Positions 11,801-23,131 are shown, numbered from the stretch's first letter. The stretch: DNA of 64,000 nucleotides from Branchiostoma floridae (GCF_000003815.2 NC_049988.1:13189266-13253265), one strand, 5' to 3'. Notes: generated by a model from the sequence alone, not told the origin. Program-made: numbers and translations.

Positions 11801-13506
11801 ACACTACTAAATGGAATTTGACAAGATAACAATATTTTTACATAGAGATAATAGAGGGTCTTGACAACCGTCTTTGCTAAACAAGATGAATTAGCATTAC
11901 TCTTACAGGCTAAGCTTGTAAGTTGGTATACATGACCACTAGAGCTAAACTATTACAGAGAGTAGGAGTACCGGTGTTGTTGAGAACTACCTGTTCGTCC
12001 GTCGGCATCGACGATGACAACTAGCTTTTACGTGTCATGTGTTTTGTGGTCTTTTATATCATACTTTTCGTTCCCGAAAACTGCCCAGACGGGCATGCAC
12101 CGGTTTGGAAATGTAACCCTGAACAACCGTCTCCCTCCCAACAGCACCGCCAATCGCCGTGCCTGTAACGGACACGGCTACTCCTGGTGGAGCGGAGATG
12201 TCCTGGCGAGTCTGATTGGTCAACAGCTGCAAAACATGCTCCTGTTCGTGCTGATAATGGCCCAACTGGGTTACGTCATTCACATGGAGAACGAGCACGG
12301 GGACTATAATGTCACGTTATGGAGGTAAAATAGGCATCAGAAATTCATCAACTTTACATACGTGTACTTTAACATTCATATCAAACGTCCTATTTTTGAC
12401 ATTGAACAAAATGCAGTGCTTTCTCAATTTTTGTTATTACTAGTATTCAAACGATCCTGAAACTTTTTTCTTTTCAGTGGTGTGATCATCGCAGCAGGAA
12501 TGCTGTTTCCTGTCTTTCAAAATCTTCTGTTCCTTCTGACCAATAAGATGTGGATTTACGAGATGATATATCAGGTAAGGACTGCAAAATGACTAAATAA
12601 GTGAGATTTTGTCTTTTGTCTTGTAAGTTCATAGGTTTTCTTGAAAGCCATGAAAACGATTATACTACGTTGTGAGAGATATATAAGAGGCTATATACAC
12701 CAGGGCAGTCAAACCACCACTAAAGAGAGACAGTGGGCGATATAAACTTCATGGCACGTTTGACCGATTGAAAGTTGTTTACGTGTGTACCATTGTGTTG
12801 GTAGAAAGTTTAGCACTGTGATTACTATCAACATGGATAAGCTTTCATGACAATTTGGGAAAGTTCTTTGCTTGACTACATGCTGTCAGACATGCCCAAA
12901 ATTTGTCTTTCTATTGTACGAATGAATGACAATGAATCTCTGCACAAACGCCCGTTGGCTGATTTGAGCTTCTCCTGAATAAAGAAATGTTCAAATTGTT
13001 TAATTCCATTATTGATATTTTTCTTTTCTTTTCTTTCGTCCATGTAGGTATTGTATGATAACGAACGCCAGGAACAGTCGGATTCGGGAAGCAGCGCCAC
13101 CCAGCAGGACGCAGACAAAAGGCAGCGAAAACTTCGCGAGTACAAGTCGATGTGGAAGGAAATCTCCAACCAAACATGGAAACAAAACGTCTGGGCTGGA
13201 CTCTGGAACGGATCTACTGGCGTCGCGGTCGTCATTTGGGCGGCCATGTTTTCAGCATATTGTTTTAGTTCCTATGTTGCAGGCACACCAGCCCCACTGT
13301 TGGCCATCATTGTGCTGATGAACTGGCAAATAATACTAGCTTGTATTGTTATATTCTTTTGGACACTTCTGCACGTCTTGTATTATATGGTGTATAGCAT
13401 AGGCTATGTATTGTATTACATGATGTATGGCATAGGGTACGGTTTGTATCATGTGGTGAATTGTTTAGGTGCCATTTTCCCACCAGAAACAAGTGGGGAT
13501 GAGTGA
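8807..13506 (+). CDS. Unrecognised multipass membrane protein, 511 aa, nine exons
   Basis: Not recognised. Exons 8807-8932, 9787-9828, 10107-10181, 10499-10800, 11178-11307, 11441-11565, 12145-12324, 12478-12574 and 13048-13506 (TGA) join in phase to 511 residues. The first 110 residues are soluble and acidic/proline-rich. Hydrophobic segments lie near residues 112-136, 150-170, 198-218, 230-255, 288-312, 328-350, 415-435 and 442-468, suggesting eight membrane spans. A hydrophilic loop with basic/acidic charge (about 360-408) separates the sixth and seventh. Residues 469-501 form three degenerate 11-residue units rich in Tyr and Gly (LYYMVYSIGYV). The body lacks pore or catalytic motifs I know, so a channel, transporter or receptor-like role cannot be chosen. 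The acceptor at 12144 was picked over nearby AGs because only it keeps phase and has a good pyrimidine tract. The first exon choice is the least certain part. Confidence 0.75.
10820..11040 (+). repeat. (GTCA/GTTA)n then (CTCA)n microsatellites
   Basis: Tetranucleotide units GTCA/GTTA at about 10820-10955 pass into a nearly pure CTCA tract at about 10959-11037. They lie directly after the donor at 10801 in the multipass gene. Confidence 0.97.
12035..12112 (+). repeat. Dispersed repeat next to a splice acceptor, copy 1
   Basis: CTTTTATATCATACTTTTCG, CCCGAAAACTGCCC and CACCGGTTTGGA closely match 33424-33500 (CTTTTATATCATTCTTTTCG, CCCGAAAGCTGCCC, CCCCGGTTTGGA). Both copies lie just before coding exons of unrelated genes and both extend an open frame upstream of the acceptor. 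Confidence 0.75.
13375..13473 (+). repeat. Three in-frame 33-bp repeats at the 3' end of the multipass gene
   Basis: Units start GTCTTGTATTATATGG, GTATTGTATTACATGATG and GGTTTGTATCATGTGGTG. They encode LYYMVYSIGY, LYYMMYGIGY and LYHVVNCLGA; the third is diverged. Confidence 0.8.
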
Positions 13507-13705
13507 GACTGCTGCATTTTCAGTTCAATTTGTTGCTTGTTGTAAAGCATATATCAAGGAAAGAACCAAAACGGGTATCTTGACGATGATTTCATTAAGG
13601 TTGTAATGAAACTAGAACATGGGCTATATCTTTATGGATCGTACCAGCAGTGGCATCGACGCATCAGCAATTTGAGAAATAATTTGTTGTTTGTTATGAA
13701 CTTGC

Positions 13706-13724
13706 AATAAAGATATTCAATAAA
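13706..13724 (+). terminator. Two overlapping-range polyadenylation signals of the multipass gene
   Basis: AATAAA at 13706-13711 and 13719-13724, about 200 bp after the stop codon. Confidence 0.7.
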
Positions 13725-13737
13725 ATATTTCAGGTTC

Positions 13738-14085
13738 AAACAAGGGTGGTTACCGGTATAGAAATTTCAGGTGCAGGTACAGTTCAGGTCCAGAGGATCA
13801 GGTCCAGGTCCGGACCTGAACCTGAACCTTATTGTCTGAGAACACTTGTGAATGGGCAACATTCAAAACAATCGTCGAATTTTCTACAAATTACAAAGAA
13901 ATAATCAGGGGAGTATCCGACTCCCACTGGGTTTAGAATCTTATTTTCATGTAAACTCTGTGAATAAGGTTGTCTGTAGAAACTTCATATAATCTGGTCA
14001 TTTTTTACTCGGTCCCAAATCCGGCCCACTGATTTTTCTGGCCCGTTTTTTGAGAGGACCGGTCCAACAAGAAAATAAGTTTTTC
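13738..14085 (-). mobile_element. Degenerate hAT-like element related to the one at 50787-51219
   Basis: GGTGGTTACCGGTATAGAAA and CAGGTCCAGGTCCGGACCTG match, in reverse orientation, the right half of the element at 50787-51219. CCGGTCCAACAAGAAAATAA near 14060 matches its left half. The outer terminus near 14085 is not clear, so this copy looks decayed. Confidence 0.55.
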
Positions 14086-14339
14086 ACCAGTACATTGCAC
14101 ATTGCAGACTCCACGTGCAATTTTGATCAAAGTGCTTTCGTGCCCTCAGTCGTGTAAAGTTGGCACATCAGACAACCTGTGACGTCATGATGACGTCAGT
14201 AGACCATTGACGCCTGACTGATGTTTGCCGGTTGGCCACCCTCCCGCTGGTTGTGAATTCATGAATTATGAACTTATTGTTAGGCGCAAGTAGCTTTATC
14301 TTCTGGATGACATCCTCTGCAGACTGCAAAATAGTGAGA

Positions 14340-14455
14340 TAGGGCGAAAAATGGCTAAAAAACGAGACGGGTGGGTAAAAAAACGAGATGGGTGGGTAAA
14401 AAAACGAGATGGGTGGGTAAAAAAAACAAGATAGGAGGCTAGAAAACAAGATGGC
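14340..14455 (+). repeat. 24-bp tandem repeat, about four units
   Basis: Units of the type ACGAGATGGGTGGGTAAAAA repeat between 14360 and 14430, with more diverged flanking units. Confidence 0.85.
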
Positions 14456-14627
14456 TACATTTTTAGAATAGACGCCATTGGAAAGAAAGAAGGAAATCTT
14501 AACATGAAAGTTCATCTGTGTAGAATATACATTATAGAAAAATAAGCTAACACTTTCCTTCCAACACTGAAATTAAACTATAGGGACTTACCCTTCCAAA
14601 TTTTCGGACGATTTCCGCCGACCTTGT

Positions 14628-14851
14628 TCACAGAATGACCCTTCTATCTCCAGCAGTGACGTCAGGAACACACCACTTTTGGAGGATGGGGCCATGAGTA
14701 TAAGAAAGTCTATGTCGCCCCCCGTCTCTGTTGAGGGTGGGCCGATGGGCTCTGATGTGTACTGCCTCCATCATGCCTCGAGTAAAGAAATCCTGTTCTG
14801 TATCTAAGATTTTGACTTTGTCAAAAGAAATAGAATGTCCCGGAGGGGTAA
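14628..14851 (-). pseudogene. Penelope-like retroelement C-terminal (GIY-YIG region) fragment
   Basis: Minus-strand reading of 14840-14640 gives GHSISFDKVKILDTEQDFF, then RGMMEAVHIRAHRPTLNRDG. This matches the C-terminal endonuclease-side pattern of Penelope-like elements: a GH..., a D-x-V-x-I-L-D-x-E step, an R-x-x-x-E-A-x-x-I helix and the N-R-D-G-G signature. No reverse transcriptase domain is visible upstream, so this is a 5'-truncated relic. The adjoining open frame up to 15041 is not similar and runs into a tandem duplication. The assignment rests on motif memory. Confidence 0.7.
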
Positions 14852-14944
14852 AAGAGGAAATTTTTTTTTCTGAAATCAGGCGAAGTTCATGAGCGCGCTG
14901 ATGCCATCCATTACTTGCTGTTGCCTTACAAACTAGTATGTCTG

Positions 14945-15210
14945 AAAGCAGCGCTGTTGCAAGATGAATGTTAGCGTGACGTAATGTCTGGATCGTTAAT
15001 AAAAAGATGAATATGTTTGATATCAAAAGAAGATTCTTCATTGAGTCAACAAAACGTACTGTGACTTTGATGCAGTCAAAAGCAGCGCTGTTGCAAGATG
15101 AATGTTAGCGTGACGTAATGTCTGGATCGTTAATAAAAAGATGAATATGTTTGATATCAAAAGAAGATTCTTCATTGAGTCAACAAAACGTACTGTGACT
15201 TTGATGCAGT
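14945..15210 (+). repeat. Perfect 133-bp tandem duplication
   Basis: The block beginning AAAGCAGCGCTGTTGCAAGA at 14945 is repeated at 15078 with no difference that I can see across 133 bp. Either a very young duplication or an assembly artefact of two haplotypes. Confidence 0.93.
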
Positions 15211-15450
15211 CAACTACAAACTACAAAATCGAATAGTAATACGTTATATCATGTTACAATTAGGAAGGACTAAGCCTATGCATCTGGATCTTTTCCATGC
15301 CCAAAGCAATCTTTGGTGCAGTCAACTACAAAGTAAAAATCGAATACATTATAAATATTAGATCCGTAGGATACGTTATATCATGTTACAGTTAGGTAGG
15401 GCTCAACACAGGCATCTGTATCTTTTCTATGCCCAAAGCAATATTTGAAA
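15204..15450 (+). repeat. Imperfect tandem duplication, about 112 bp
   Basis: GATGCAGTCAACTACAAACT through CATGCCCAAAGCAATCTTTG (15204-15314) is echoed from 15317 (GTGCAGTCAACTACAAAGTA) to about 15448 with an insertion of about 20 bp and several substitutions. Confidence 0.8.
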
Positions 15451-16249
15451 TCAAATTATGTACCCATTTTTGCCACAAGGAAGATGAAACTTTTAGGTCT
15501 GGCTGACTTATGTGAGTACCGTCACACTAGATATATTTTCATATCTACGTATCTCCTAACGGCAATTTCTTGAAATCTGTTGTAAGTGAGTTAGGAAATG
15601 TGAATGATTTCATACGTAAGATATTATATCTAAAGAATTCACCTCATTCTTGGTGTCCTTTAAACAGAACACGTAGTTTCATACCCAAAGATGCCTGCTG
15701 ACGTTTCAGCGAATAGATCAAACTGTCAGTTACACTCTCTTCAGCCTCACAAACTGTCACTCAACAGAATTCAATTAGCTACGGAAAAACAAGAACAAAT
15801 AAAATTTAAACATCCAGCTAGACGTATTAGAAAAAAAACTCCACACATAAAGGCAGTTATAGCTGAAAACTCTGTCGCAATTGACGGTGTAAAAAAGAAA
15901 CACATGCAAAGATTACATAGCCTACACTTTACTAACCAGCCCCAAGTGGTTATTCATATAATACTCTACGTGGAGTAGTGTACAAAATGAATATCTATAC
16001 ATACAGCGCAGACAATTTTCGAAAGGGCACAAACAAATCTTGCCTGACAATCTTGCTTCACGTCGAACATGTATCTCATATTTTTATTGTACGAATCCAA
16101 ACTTTGGGAGATTTCAGATCGAAGAGTCACTGTGTTTTTCTAGAATTTATCCGAAGTTAAATAAAGACCAACTATCCCTTCAGATGTTGTGCATTGCCTT
16201 TCAAATGTTTTATTCATGTTTAAATGTTTGTATAGCTGGTAAAGCGCCT

Positions 16250-16395
16250 CAAGGTGTAAACGCACTTAGTCTAGCTAATGGAGGTCCCGTGTTTGAGGAG
16301 AGCCACTCACACCTCGAGCACGTTAAAGACCCCATCACTCCTATCGAAAAGAGCAGGGTCCTTTCCGGTGTGGGTGGTTCAAATCCTACAGACCT
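16250..16395 (+). repeat. SINE-like tail repeat, copy 1
   Basis: GGAGGTCCCGTGTTTGAGGA, CACACCTCGAGCACGTTAAA and GAAAAGAGCAGGGTCC recur at 36768-36890, and in diverged form at 34435-34495 after a 5S-like head. Confidence 0.7.
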
Positions 16396-16418
16396 ATGAC
16401 CGCACCTAGGGCAACAAG

Positions 16419-16655
16419 ACCACAGCACATCCAGGTCAAAAGAAGGAATTTCTGCTGCAGTACCAAGGTCACATACCAGGAGGACCAAAATTGACCTTTG
16501 TCTTCCCAACGCCTACCCAAATACCAACTATCATCGTAATGCATTTTTTGAGCTATTTTGAGCACAAAATGTGTAAACACAAACAGACATACACACTAAC
16601 AGACACACAAATAGACACACCAAAAACTATATCTCCATTTTTTCATGGAGATAAT
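16419..16655 (+). repeat. Dispersed repeat with CA-rich end, copy 3
   Basis: GACCACAGCACATCCAGGTC, TTCTGCTGCAGTACCAAGG, ATACCAACTATCATCGTAAT and CACACCAAAAACTATATCTC follow the same order as the copy at 7060, here with a short impure CA tract. Confidence 0.7.
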
Positions 16656-16663
16656 TACTGTCG

Positions 16664-16833
16664 TACAGTAAAAGCCAGTTATTTGCACAACGTATTAACG
16701 CACACTTCTGCTAACTGCACGGAATCCCAAACCAGTGTGGTCCATCTATATAACTTCGCATTATTGCACCAGCCGGATAATTGCACAGAATTCACTGGCA
16801 AATTGGCCGTGCAATTAAGCGGCTTCTACTGTA
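16664..16833. mobile_element. TA-flanked MITE, copy 1
   Basis: Inverted ends TACAGTAAAAGCCAGTTATT and (reverse strand) TACAGTAGAAGCCGCTTAAT enclose about 165 bp. Further copies lie at 30682-30859 (inverted) and 33774-33949. TA flanks and short TIRs fit a pogo/Tc1-like non-autonomous family. Confidence 0.82.
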
Positions 16834-18903
16834 TCACGATCTACAAAATATCAGGTAGAGGCAACATTTGAAGACGAGGTGTCTATGATAAAGGCAGTAA
16901 CGCATGCTTGTCGTGCTAGACTTGTCTTTACATGCATGTGAATACTGTTATGTACGATGTCTGTCCCTCTGCCCACTGACATCCGCTCACTGATATCCTA
17001 CAAGCACTCTTTTCCTGGAAAAATGCACGTGATGTCTGAGCCATCTTCTTGAATTACACAAGTGGTCTATATATATATGAAGTTGTTTTCCTGGAAATTG
17101 GTCAAATCTTAAGGCACCTAGACAATGATATGTGTAGCCATCAATACCCCCTCTCTACCCTCTCCCCCTCTCTACCCCTTCCTCTGTCACAGATTCCTCG
17201 CCACTAAAAAATCATTGAAAAAAAGCAGAATTTCAAACACAAATCGGAAGGTAAACCAAATAAGGTTTTGACGTTTCGTAGTCAGAACTACCCCCCCCCC
17301 TCTCCGTACGAATGGTACGTCCCATATGCATGTACTTATTTCCCTGCTATGATCAACGATTAGGTGCCAGTGTTCAACCAGCGAGTATAGGTGCTAGCAT
17401 GAAACGAGATATCCTCCTCTGCGATTATTACACGTGGGGAACTGCAATGTAGGTCAGTAACGTTTCTGTTGTGGTCTCTATACTACTGAAGATGTAGGTG
17501 TTGTTCTTGATATTGTTACCATTTTCTTACGTGTATATTGTACGCATTTGGTTTTTATTTGATGGTGGTAACGGTTTCATGTGGTCTGTGCATGTACACA
17601 AAGACAGCAAAATTTCAAGGCCTTTGATTATAAAGGAAGGTTTTCAAAGGCCGTGTAACTGAATCTGAAATGTATACAATATATTAACGGTAGAGCCGGG
17701 TACGTATAAAAGTACCTATTGTCTCCTTATACCCTTGCTATTTCCAGGAAGTCCCTGTTTCGGCTCTCTCTCGGTGTAGCGGTCGCAACGGTAGCAGCAT
17801 CTCGCTGCGAAGTGGTTGTCTAGTCTGGATCATCATTTGTTGTTCTCTCTGTCTCTTCTCGTATCTTGTTAGCTTTAGTGTGTTCTATCGGACCCTTCCT
17901 GTGCCAAAGAAGTGCCTGTCATCGAGGCTTAATGTTGTCGTAGGAGTTTTTTGGTCCTGTTATATCATTATTAGCTTCTTCATGCTTTTTTTACACTTAA
18001 ACATTGCAGTCACATGGAGCTTTTACGACAAAAATCCTCTTGTTTTTAATATGATATAAAACAGATTAATTCTGATATTTCCAATTATCTGTTGACATAT
18101 CTAACTCACGCAGTAGACATTTCTTACTCTTTCCAGTGCATGAGTTTTTTGGGGGGTTTTCATATCCTTAAAAAAAGTATATTCATTTTGACGCAAAGTG
18201 ACATATTCAGCTTTTAACAGCCAATGGACACCCATGTTCAGTATAAAAGTAGCACAATATTCGTTTAAGAGAGCTAAAAATTCGGCACGCAAAAATGAAT
18301 AGAAGTGACGTCAGCACGGTTCACTGTAGAGGACTTGCAACCGACGAAAACAACTCTGATTTGTCTGGACAGAGAAGCAAATTTACATCAAACAGGATAA
18401 AATGAACATTGTTTATTTGTAGAACAGGCGATATTTTTTCAAATGTTTGTTAACTGTGATAACGTTATATCCACATTGCATGCAGAAAATGAAATCATAT
18501 GGTCATTTATTTGAGGAAGTTTGAAAAATGCTTTATATGTTTGTTAAGGCTATTTGGCAATTAGCGTTTTGGTTTGGACATTAATAGTTGCCTGATTTGC
18601 TGATGCCACGTAAATTGATATGTCTAAATGATGCATAGCTCGTTCTCATTAGGATATGCAAAATATGCTGTCGCCAATCATTGATATGACGCAAATCAAC
18701 GTTACAGGCAATGTCAATGCTTTCGTTATTTCCTCACAACACCTATTATGTTTATGAAAGATCCATCACGACATTAGTGTTTGATTGACAACTTGAAAGA
18801 TATTTAAGCTGCGGATGGGATTCCACGCCCGATAAACGAATGCCGCCTGAAAAGACGTGGAATTTAAATTAGCAGCCGAAAGCGTAACAATTCAGTCACC
18901 ACA

Positions 18904-19069
18904 ATGGACCGATCCCAAAACCCCGCCCCTTGCTCGATCATGGTTCTATTTCGAACACCTCCGTCAAAAATAGCCATTTCTGTTCCACTGGGGCTGACTT
19001 GACAGAGGTGTTCGATATAGAATAGGGGGTTCTATTTGTCCCATATGGCGTTCGACAGGATCGGTCCAT
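18904..19069. mobile_element. Foldback MITE
   Basis: ATGGACCGATCC at the left pairs with GGATCGGTCCAT at the right. TTCTATTTCGAACACC pairs loosely with GGTGTTCGATATAGAA inside. About 166 bp, no coding capacity. Confidence 0.75.
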
Positions 19070-19189
19070 TACAGCTTGTCAGGTGAAGCCAGCTAGCCAG
19101 ATCCTCTGTCAGCTCATGATCAAGTCAGATCTCTCCCTCACTGACCTTGAAGGCTGTGTGAAATGTTCTGTGCCTGTCCCCAAATTCGG

Positions 19190-19533
19190 TAAAGGTGTGG
19201 TCACACCTGCATATATATTTAAGTCCGTATTTGGCGCGCATAGGAGTATTTGCCTCCACCAGGCTCCACAGGTCGTTGTAAAAATAATAGAAATTGGACA
19301 AACGTAAACAGGTAACATGTCGGACGAGTTAGCTGGGTAGCTAACCATACTTCTCGGTCAGCTAGCACATCTGGCATGTTATGTATCTATATTTGTCCAA
19401 TTTGTACTAATTTTTCCCGCGACCTGTGCAGCCTGGTAGAGACTAAGAGCTCTGCACGTAAACTGGTAACCTTACGTTACCTCAAGCGGACTTGAATATG
19501 TACGCATATGTGACCCAACCTTAACAAAATTTA
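19190..19533. mobile_element. Foldback MITE with nested inverted repeat
   Basis: Outer arms: GGTGTGGTCACACCTGCATA and, on the reverse strand, GGTTGGGTCACATATGCGTA. Inner arms: CTCCACCAGGCTCCACAGGT near 19252 and GACCTGTGCAGCCTGGTAGA near 19421. Related copies at 25109-25422 and a half copy at 25848-25945. Confidence 0.8.
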
Positions 19534-19775
19534 GCGTTTGAGTAGGACGGTTGTGACACTTAGATTTGCCACATGAACACGTGTTGACGGGTGTTCAAAT
19601 AGGATCTGACTGGGTGATATTGAAGCATGAACTTAACTGTCTAAGCTGCCCAAAGCATTTACTGTAAAGGTGGAAGAGTTTGCTCGCTTGATTTCTGGTC
19701 AATATGAGGCATGTGTGTTTCATTTCAATTTCTCATCCGTATTTGTATACCCGCCATGACCGCTATTCGGTGTAT

Positions 19776-19995
19776 AGGTGGTATTTCACTGCATTTGGGG
19801 CACCGGTGCGGCGAACTTCAGAGATAAAGAACGAATTTTCTTACGTTTTGTGTACTTTGTTGTCTTCTAAGTCATACTTATGCGTATTGCACAATATCTG
19901 AATTATGAAAAATCGGCGGAAATAACAAGGCAGTGCCGCAGTGAACGAACCCGGCAGTGCCGCACCGGTGCACCAAGTGCAGTGAAATACCACCT
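19776..19995. mobile_element. Foldback MITE (AGGTGGTATTTCACTGCA family)
   Basis: AGGTGGTATTTCACTGCATT pairs with AAGTGCAGTGAAATACCACC at the right end. A related copy at 55599-55844 and diverged relatives at 52054-52615 share the inner TTCTTTATCTCTGAA-type sequence. Confidence 0.83.
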
Positions 19996-20124
19996 TGACA
20001 GTAGCTTCACAGACACGCCGGCAATATTAAACTGAACGGCCTGTCACGCAGTGAACTCGGGTTGTTACCTGCATGTATGCAGGTATGGTTTTCACGGGCG
20101 TGGGAAAATTTGGAAGCTGGGGAT

Positions 20125-20720
20125 TTAGGGCGCTGTATCTCGAGAACGGATGATGCGAGCACGACGATTTTTGGTACGTGGTTTGGGGGTGGTAGCTTGA
20201 CACTCAGGTTTGATTTTGGGCCTCCTGGCGCTTGAACTTGACGTTGCAGGTGGCATTTTTGGTGTTTTGGGGGCACTTTTGGCGCTGTGTGTCCGGAACG
20301 ATACGCGCCATTGCGACGATTTTTGGTGCATGTGTGGGAAGTTGTTGCCTGTTGCCTAGGATTGACTTTGGGCCTTGTCGCGTTTGAACTTGACGCGGCA
20401 GGTCGAATTTTGTGTCCGGGAGGGGTATTTCCGTAGTTATATCTTCTGAACGGTTGGTGCGGGCGCGATGATATTTGGCACATGTGTTGGCGGTGGCTGA
20501 ATAATTCTCAATTTTGATTTTGGCGCCCTTGGTGCTTGAACTTGACATTTTAGGTTACCTTTTGTGCGGGCACGGGGCGTGCGCTGTATCTCCGGAACGC
20601 AAGGTGCCATTGTGTTGCTATTTGGTACGTGAGTTGTTGGTGGTGTCCTAGTGGTGAGGTTTGATTTTGGGCCTCCTAGTGCTTGAACTTGATACTGTAT
20701 AGGTTGACCCTGTTTTGGTG
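20125..20720 (+). repeat. Degenerate minisatellite, about 150-bp unit, four copies
   Basis: Units begin near 20130, 20282, 20433 and 20581 with GCGCTGTATCTCNNGAACG-like sequence. They contain CGACGATTTTTGGTACGTG and TTTGATTTTGGGCCTCCTGG. Spacing is 148-152 bp. The array keeps minus-strand frames open for up to 158 codons, which explains the proline-rich pseudo-ORFs there. Confidence 0.85.
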
Positions 20721-20836
20721 TGGTTGGGGCATCCTTCCAATATCTGCTTGGTTCTGAAAACAGATTACGGTTGGGTGTAGAACCATCATCTGGCCTGGGG
20801 CAACCTTCAATGTATCAGGTTACTTTGTATCCCCTG

Positions 20837-20888
20837 TCTTAGTGGCACTGACGGTGTGCCCTGTCTTAGTGGCACTGACGGTGTGCCA
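20837..20888 (+). repeat. Short tandem duplication, 26-bp unit
   Basis: CCTGTCTTAGTGGCACTGAC GGTGTGC occurs twice in a row between 20834 and 20888. Confidence 0.85.
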
Positions 20889-22321
20889 GATGACGGGAGC
20901 GTACCAGATGATATATCTGTTGGTCAGGTATAATTGGAGTTTGCTTATTACTCTTTGTGGTGTTTCTAGAGCTGTATAGTACTGAGTTTAAAGTTCTGGT
21001 ACAAGTTCCTTTACCCTGTTGGCAATCATGGTTGAACTTGAACTTAAACAGAAGAAGATGCAATTTTCTAATGTGGAGGAGAACTGTATAGAGTGTGGGC
21101 ATAAGAGAAAGGTATGTGTATGATTTGTCCTGTGTTTCTTTTTGTTTCTTTGGTAATGCCATTTCCAATTCCATACTGTATACAGGTAATTTGTAGTTTT
21201 GGGCTAGTCATATTCGCTTGGTTTTTGGGCCTGCTTAATCTATAGTACAGGCAGGGTTAAGTGGTGGAGGCTTAGCTTGGTTCTGTTTTAAATTCAGTAT
21301 CGTTTGTTGCATTTTGTCGCGGCAACTATATGATGAAATTCCCCTTCTAAGCAACTGCTCATTGGTTTGGGGGGATGTTTGCTGGGTGTTCGCTCTGACT
21401 ACAACAGCTTCTGAAGTTTTCAAAGCTTCCATTGCCAGCAGCTTGCCATCTATAAATGGGATTGACAAGGACATTTTTCATAGTAAATTATGCTGTTAAA
21501 TTTGGCTTAGATACTACAGGAGATTTAGATTTGGGTTGGATGGATTGAATGAAAATATCATACCACCCTGGGGACTAACTGTTGCTGCTGCATCATGGGG
21601 GCCAGCACTATTCATATTGTCTAATGTCTATGGAACTACTATAAAAGTATCATTGGTCAAATTATGCAAGTAACCTTCCGATGTCAAGTGAATAACACCC
21701 CAGAAATAAATCTTTAATGAATATCATTGGAAGAACACAAACCAAGGAGATTTAGCAGCTGCATTAGGTCAGTACATTGAAATAGGAAGATATTAGTACT
21801 GAATATATCATGTGACAGAGTAACTACATGTACATGGGCCATCTGAGACAAAAAAAGGTTGCGTCTCAACAACTTCAAGGTACTGTGGTTGGTTACATAC
21901 TTAAGAAATCCAAAATAAGTAATGTTCATCCATGTCCAAACTTGCAAATTCAGAAAATGGAATTTCAGACTTTTGCATGGTGCACAACCAACAGGGTAAA
22001 AAGCTCATTTTTCCAACCACGTACCACAGACAAAAAGGCAAAAATACACAATAGGTCTACAGAAACCCAATACATTTCATGCAGGCCTGAGGTCTACGAA
22101 CTCTTGTTCAAAGCTCTTTTCATCTAAGTTCAGTTCAAGACCTAAAATGCTACCGACGTGTTTCAACGCTGTATACATATATCTTAACAGGCAATCAACA
22201 AATACGGCGGTCGACGCATGTCGACTATATGAAAGGGGCTTGATAAAGCACGTGGCTTGCGTGATTGGCTCCCTAACATGCACTAGGGGCGCTGTTTACT
22301 GTTTGTACACAGCGGTGTCCT

Positions 22322-22650
22322 CTTCAGGGTGCAATGACACGCGCGTGTATATCAAGTCCGCATAGGGTCCATATCGACCTTTTTTATACGCAGTCGTTCG
22401 CACAATACGCAGCTTATACGCTTCTCATCAAGTCCGTATTAGGTCCGTATTGTCTGTTTTCGTACGCACCTCATACGCATTTCAATCGTTTTGTGCTAGT
22501 TTTAGGTACGCGTACTGTGACGTGCTGTACGTATACTTGCGTACCTAAAACTGACACAAAACGTATGAGGTGCATATTGTGAGTACGAAAAATGGCATTA
22601 CGGACCTAATATGGACTTGATATACACGCGCTCGTGTGACTGCATCTTGA
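22322..22650. mobile_element. Long foldback MITE, about 329 bp
   Basis: Left arm GACACGCGCGTGTATATCAA pairs with TTGATATACACGCGCTCGTG at the right. Further inner arms include TTTTGTGCTAGTTTTAGGTA against TACCTAAAACTGACACAAAA around 22490-22560. The whole element is close to a hairpin. Confidence 0.83.
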
Positions 22651-23129
22651 AATAGGATGATCAAGGTCAACCATTCTCCTTGCATGAATGCAGCGGAGGA
22701 CGTTCAGTTAACAAACCGCATAATTCTACTTAATGAGCACAGCATCCAGTGCATTCTGTGAATGGCACTGCAATTTTGAAATCAAATCAGCCACACTTCG
22801 TACACGCTCACTATATTATGCAATTCTGTAAGGCCACATTGGACAAGGATCACTGGGCGACTTGAATTGGATTTGTGCGATTTTGATTTCATATTAATTG
22901 AAGCATGATGTGAGATGTGACAGTATGACTCCAAATGCAACAAACACACTAAGAAACGTAAAATTATCCGTTGTTCATCCGTGAATTCCTTTGAGCGATC
23001 TGTAAAATCTTTGACCATAGTAGTCTAGTGAGATAATTATCATTTCGAGCTTTCATCAATACCTACGTATATACATGTACAAGTACCAAGCATGACAATC
23101 CATCTGGCATTCCCAGGGTATCGTGTCAC

Positions 23130-23131
23130 AG

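Noticed and set aside
12014-12144. Extending exon 7 of the multipass gene upstream to 12014
   Set aside because: The phase fits only acceptors such as 12144, and 12035-12112 is a dispersed repeat also found at 33424.
11170-13318. Overlapping ORFs on the other strand or frame across the multipass gene
   Set aside because: Shadows of exons that splice in phase on the plus strand.
15691-16160. Two adjacent plus-strand ORFs of 95 and 60 codons
   Set aside because: No recognisable motif, no splice context, AT-rich composition like surrounding non-coding sequence.
20007-20548. 158-codon proline/lysine-rich minus ORF
   Set aside because: Lies wholly in the 150-bp minisatellite.
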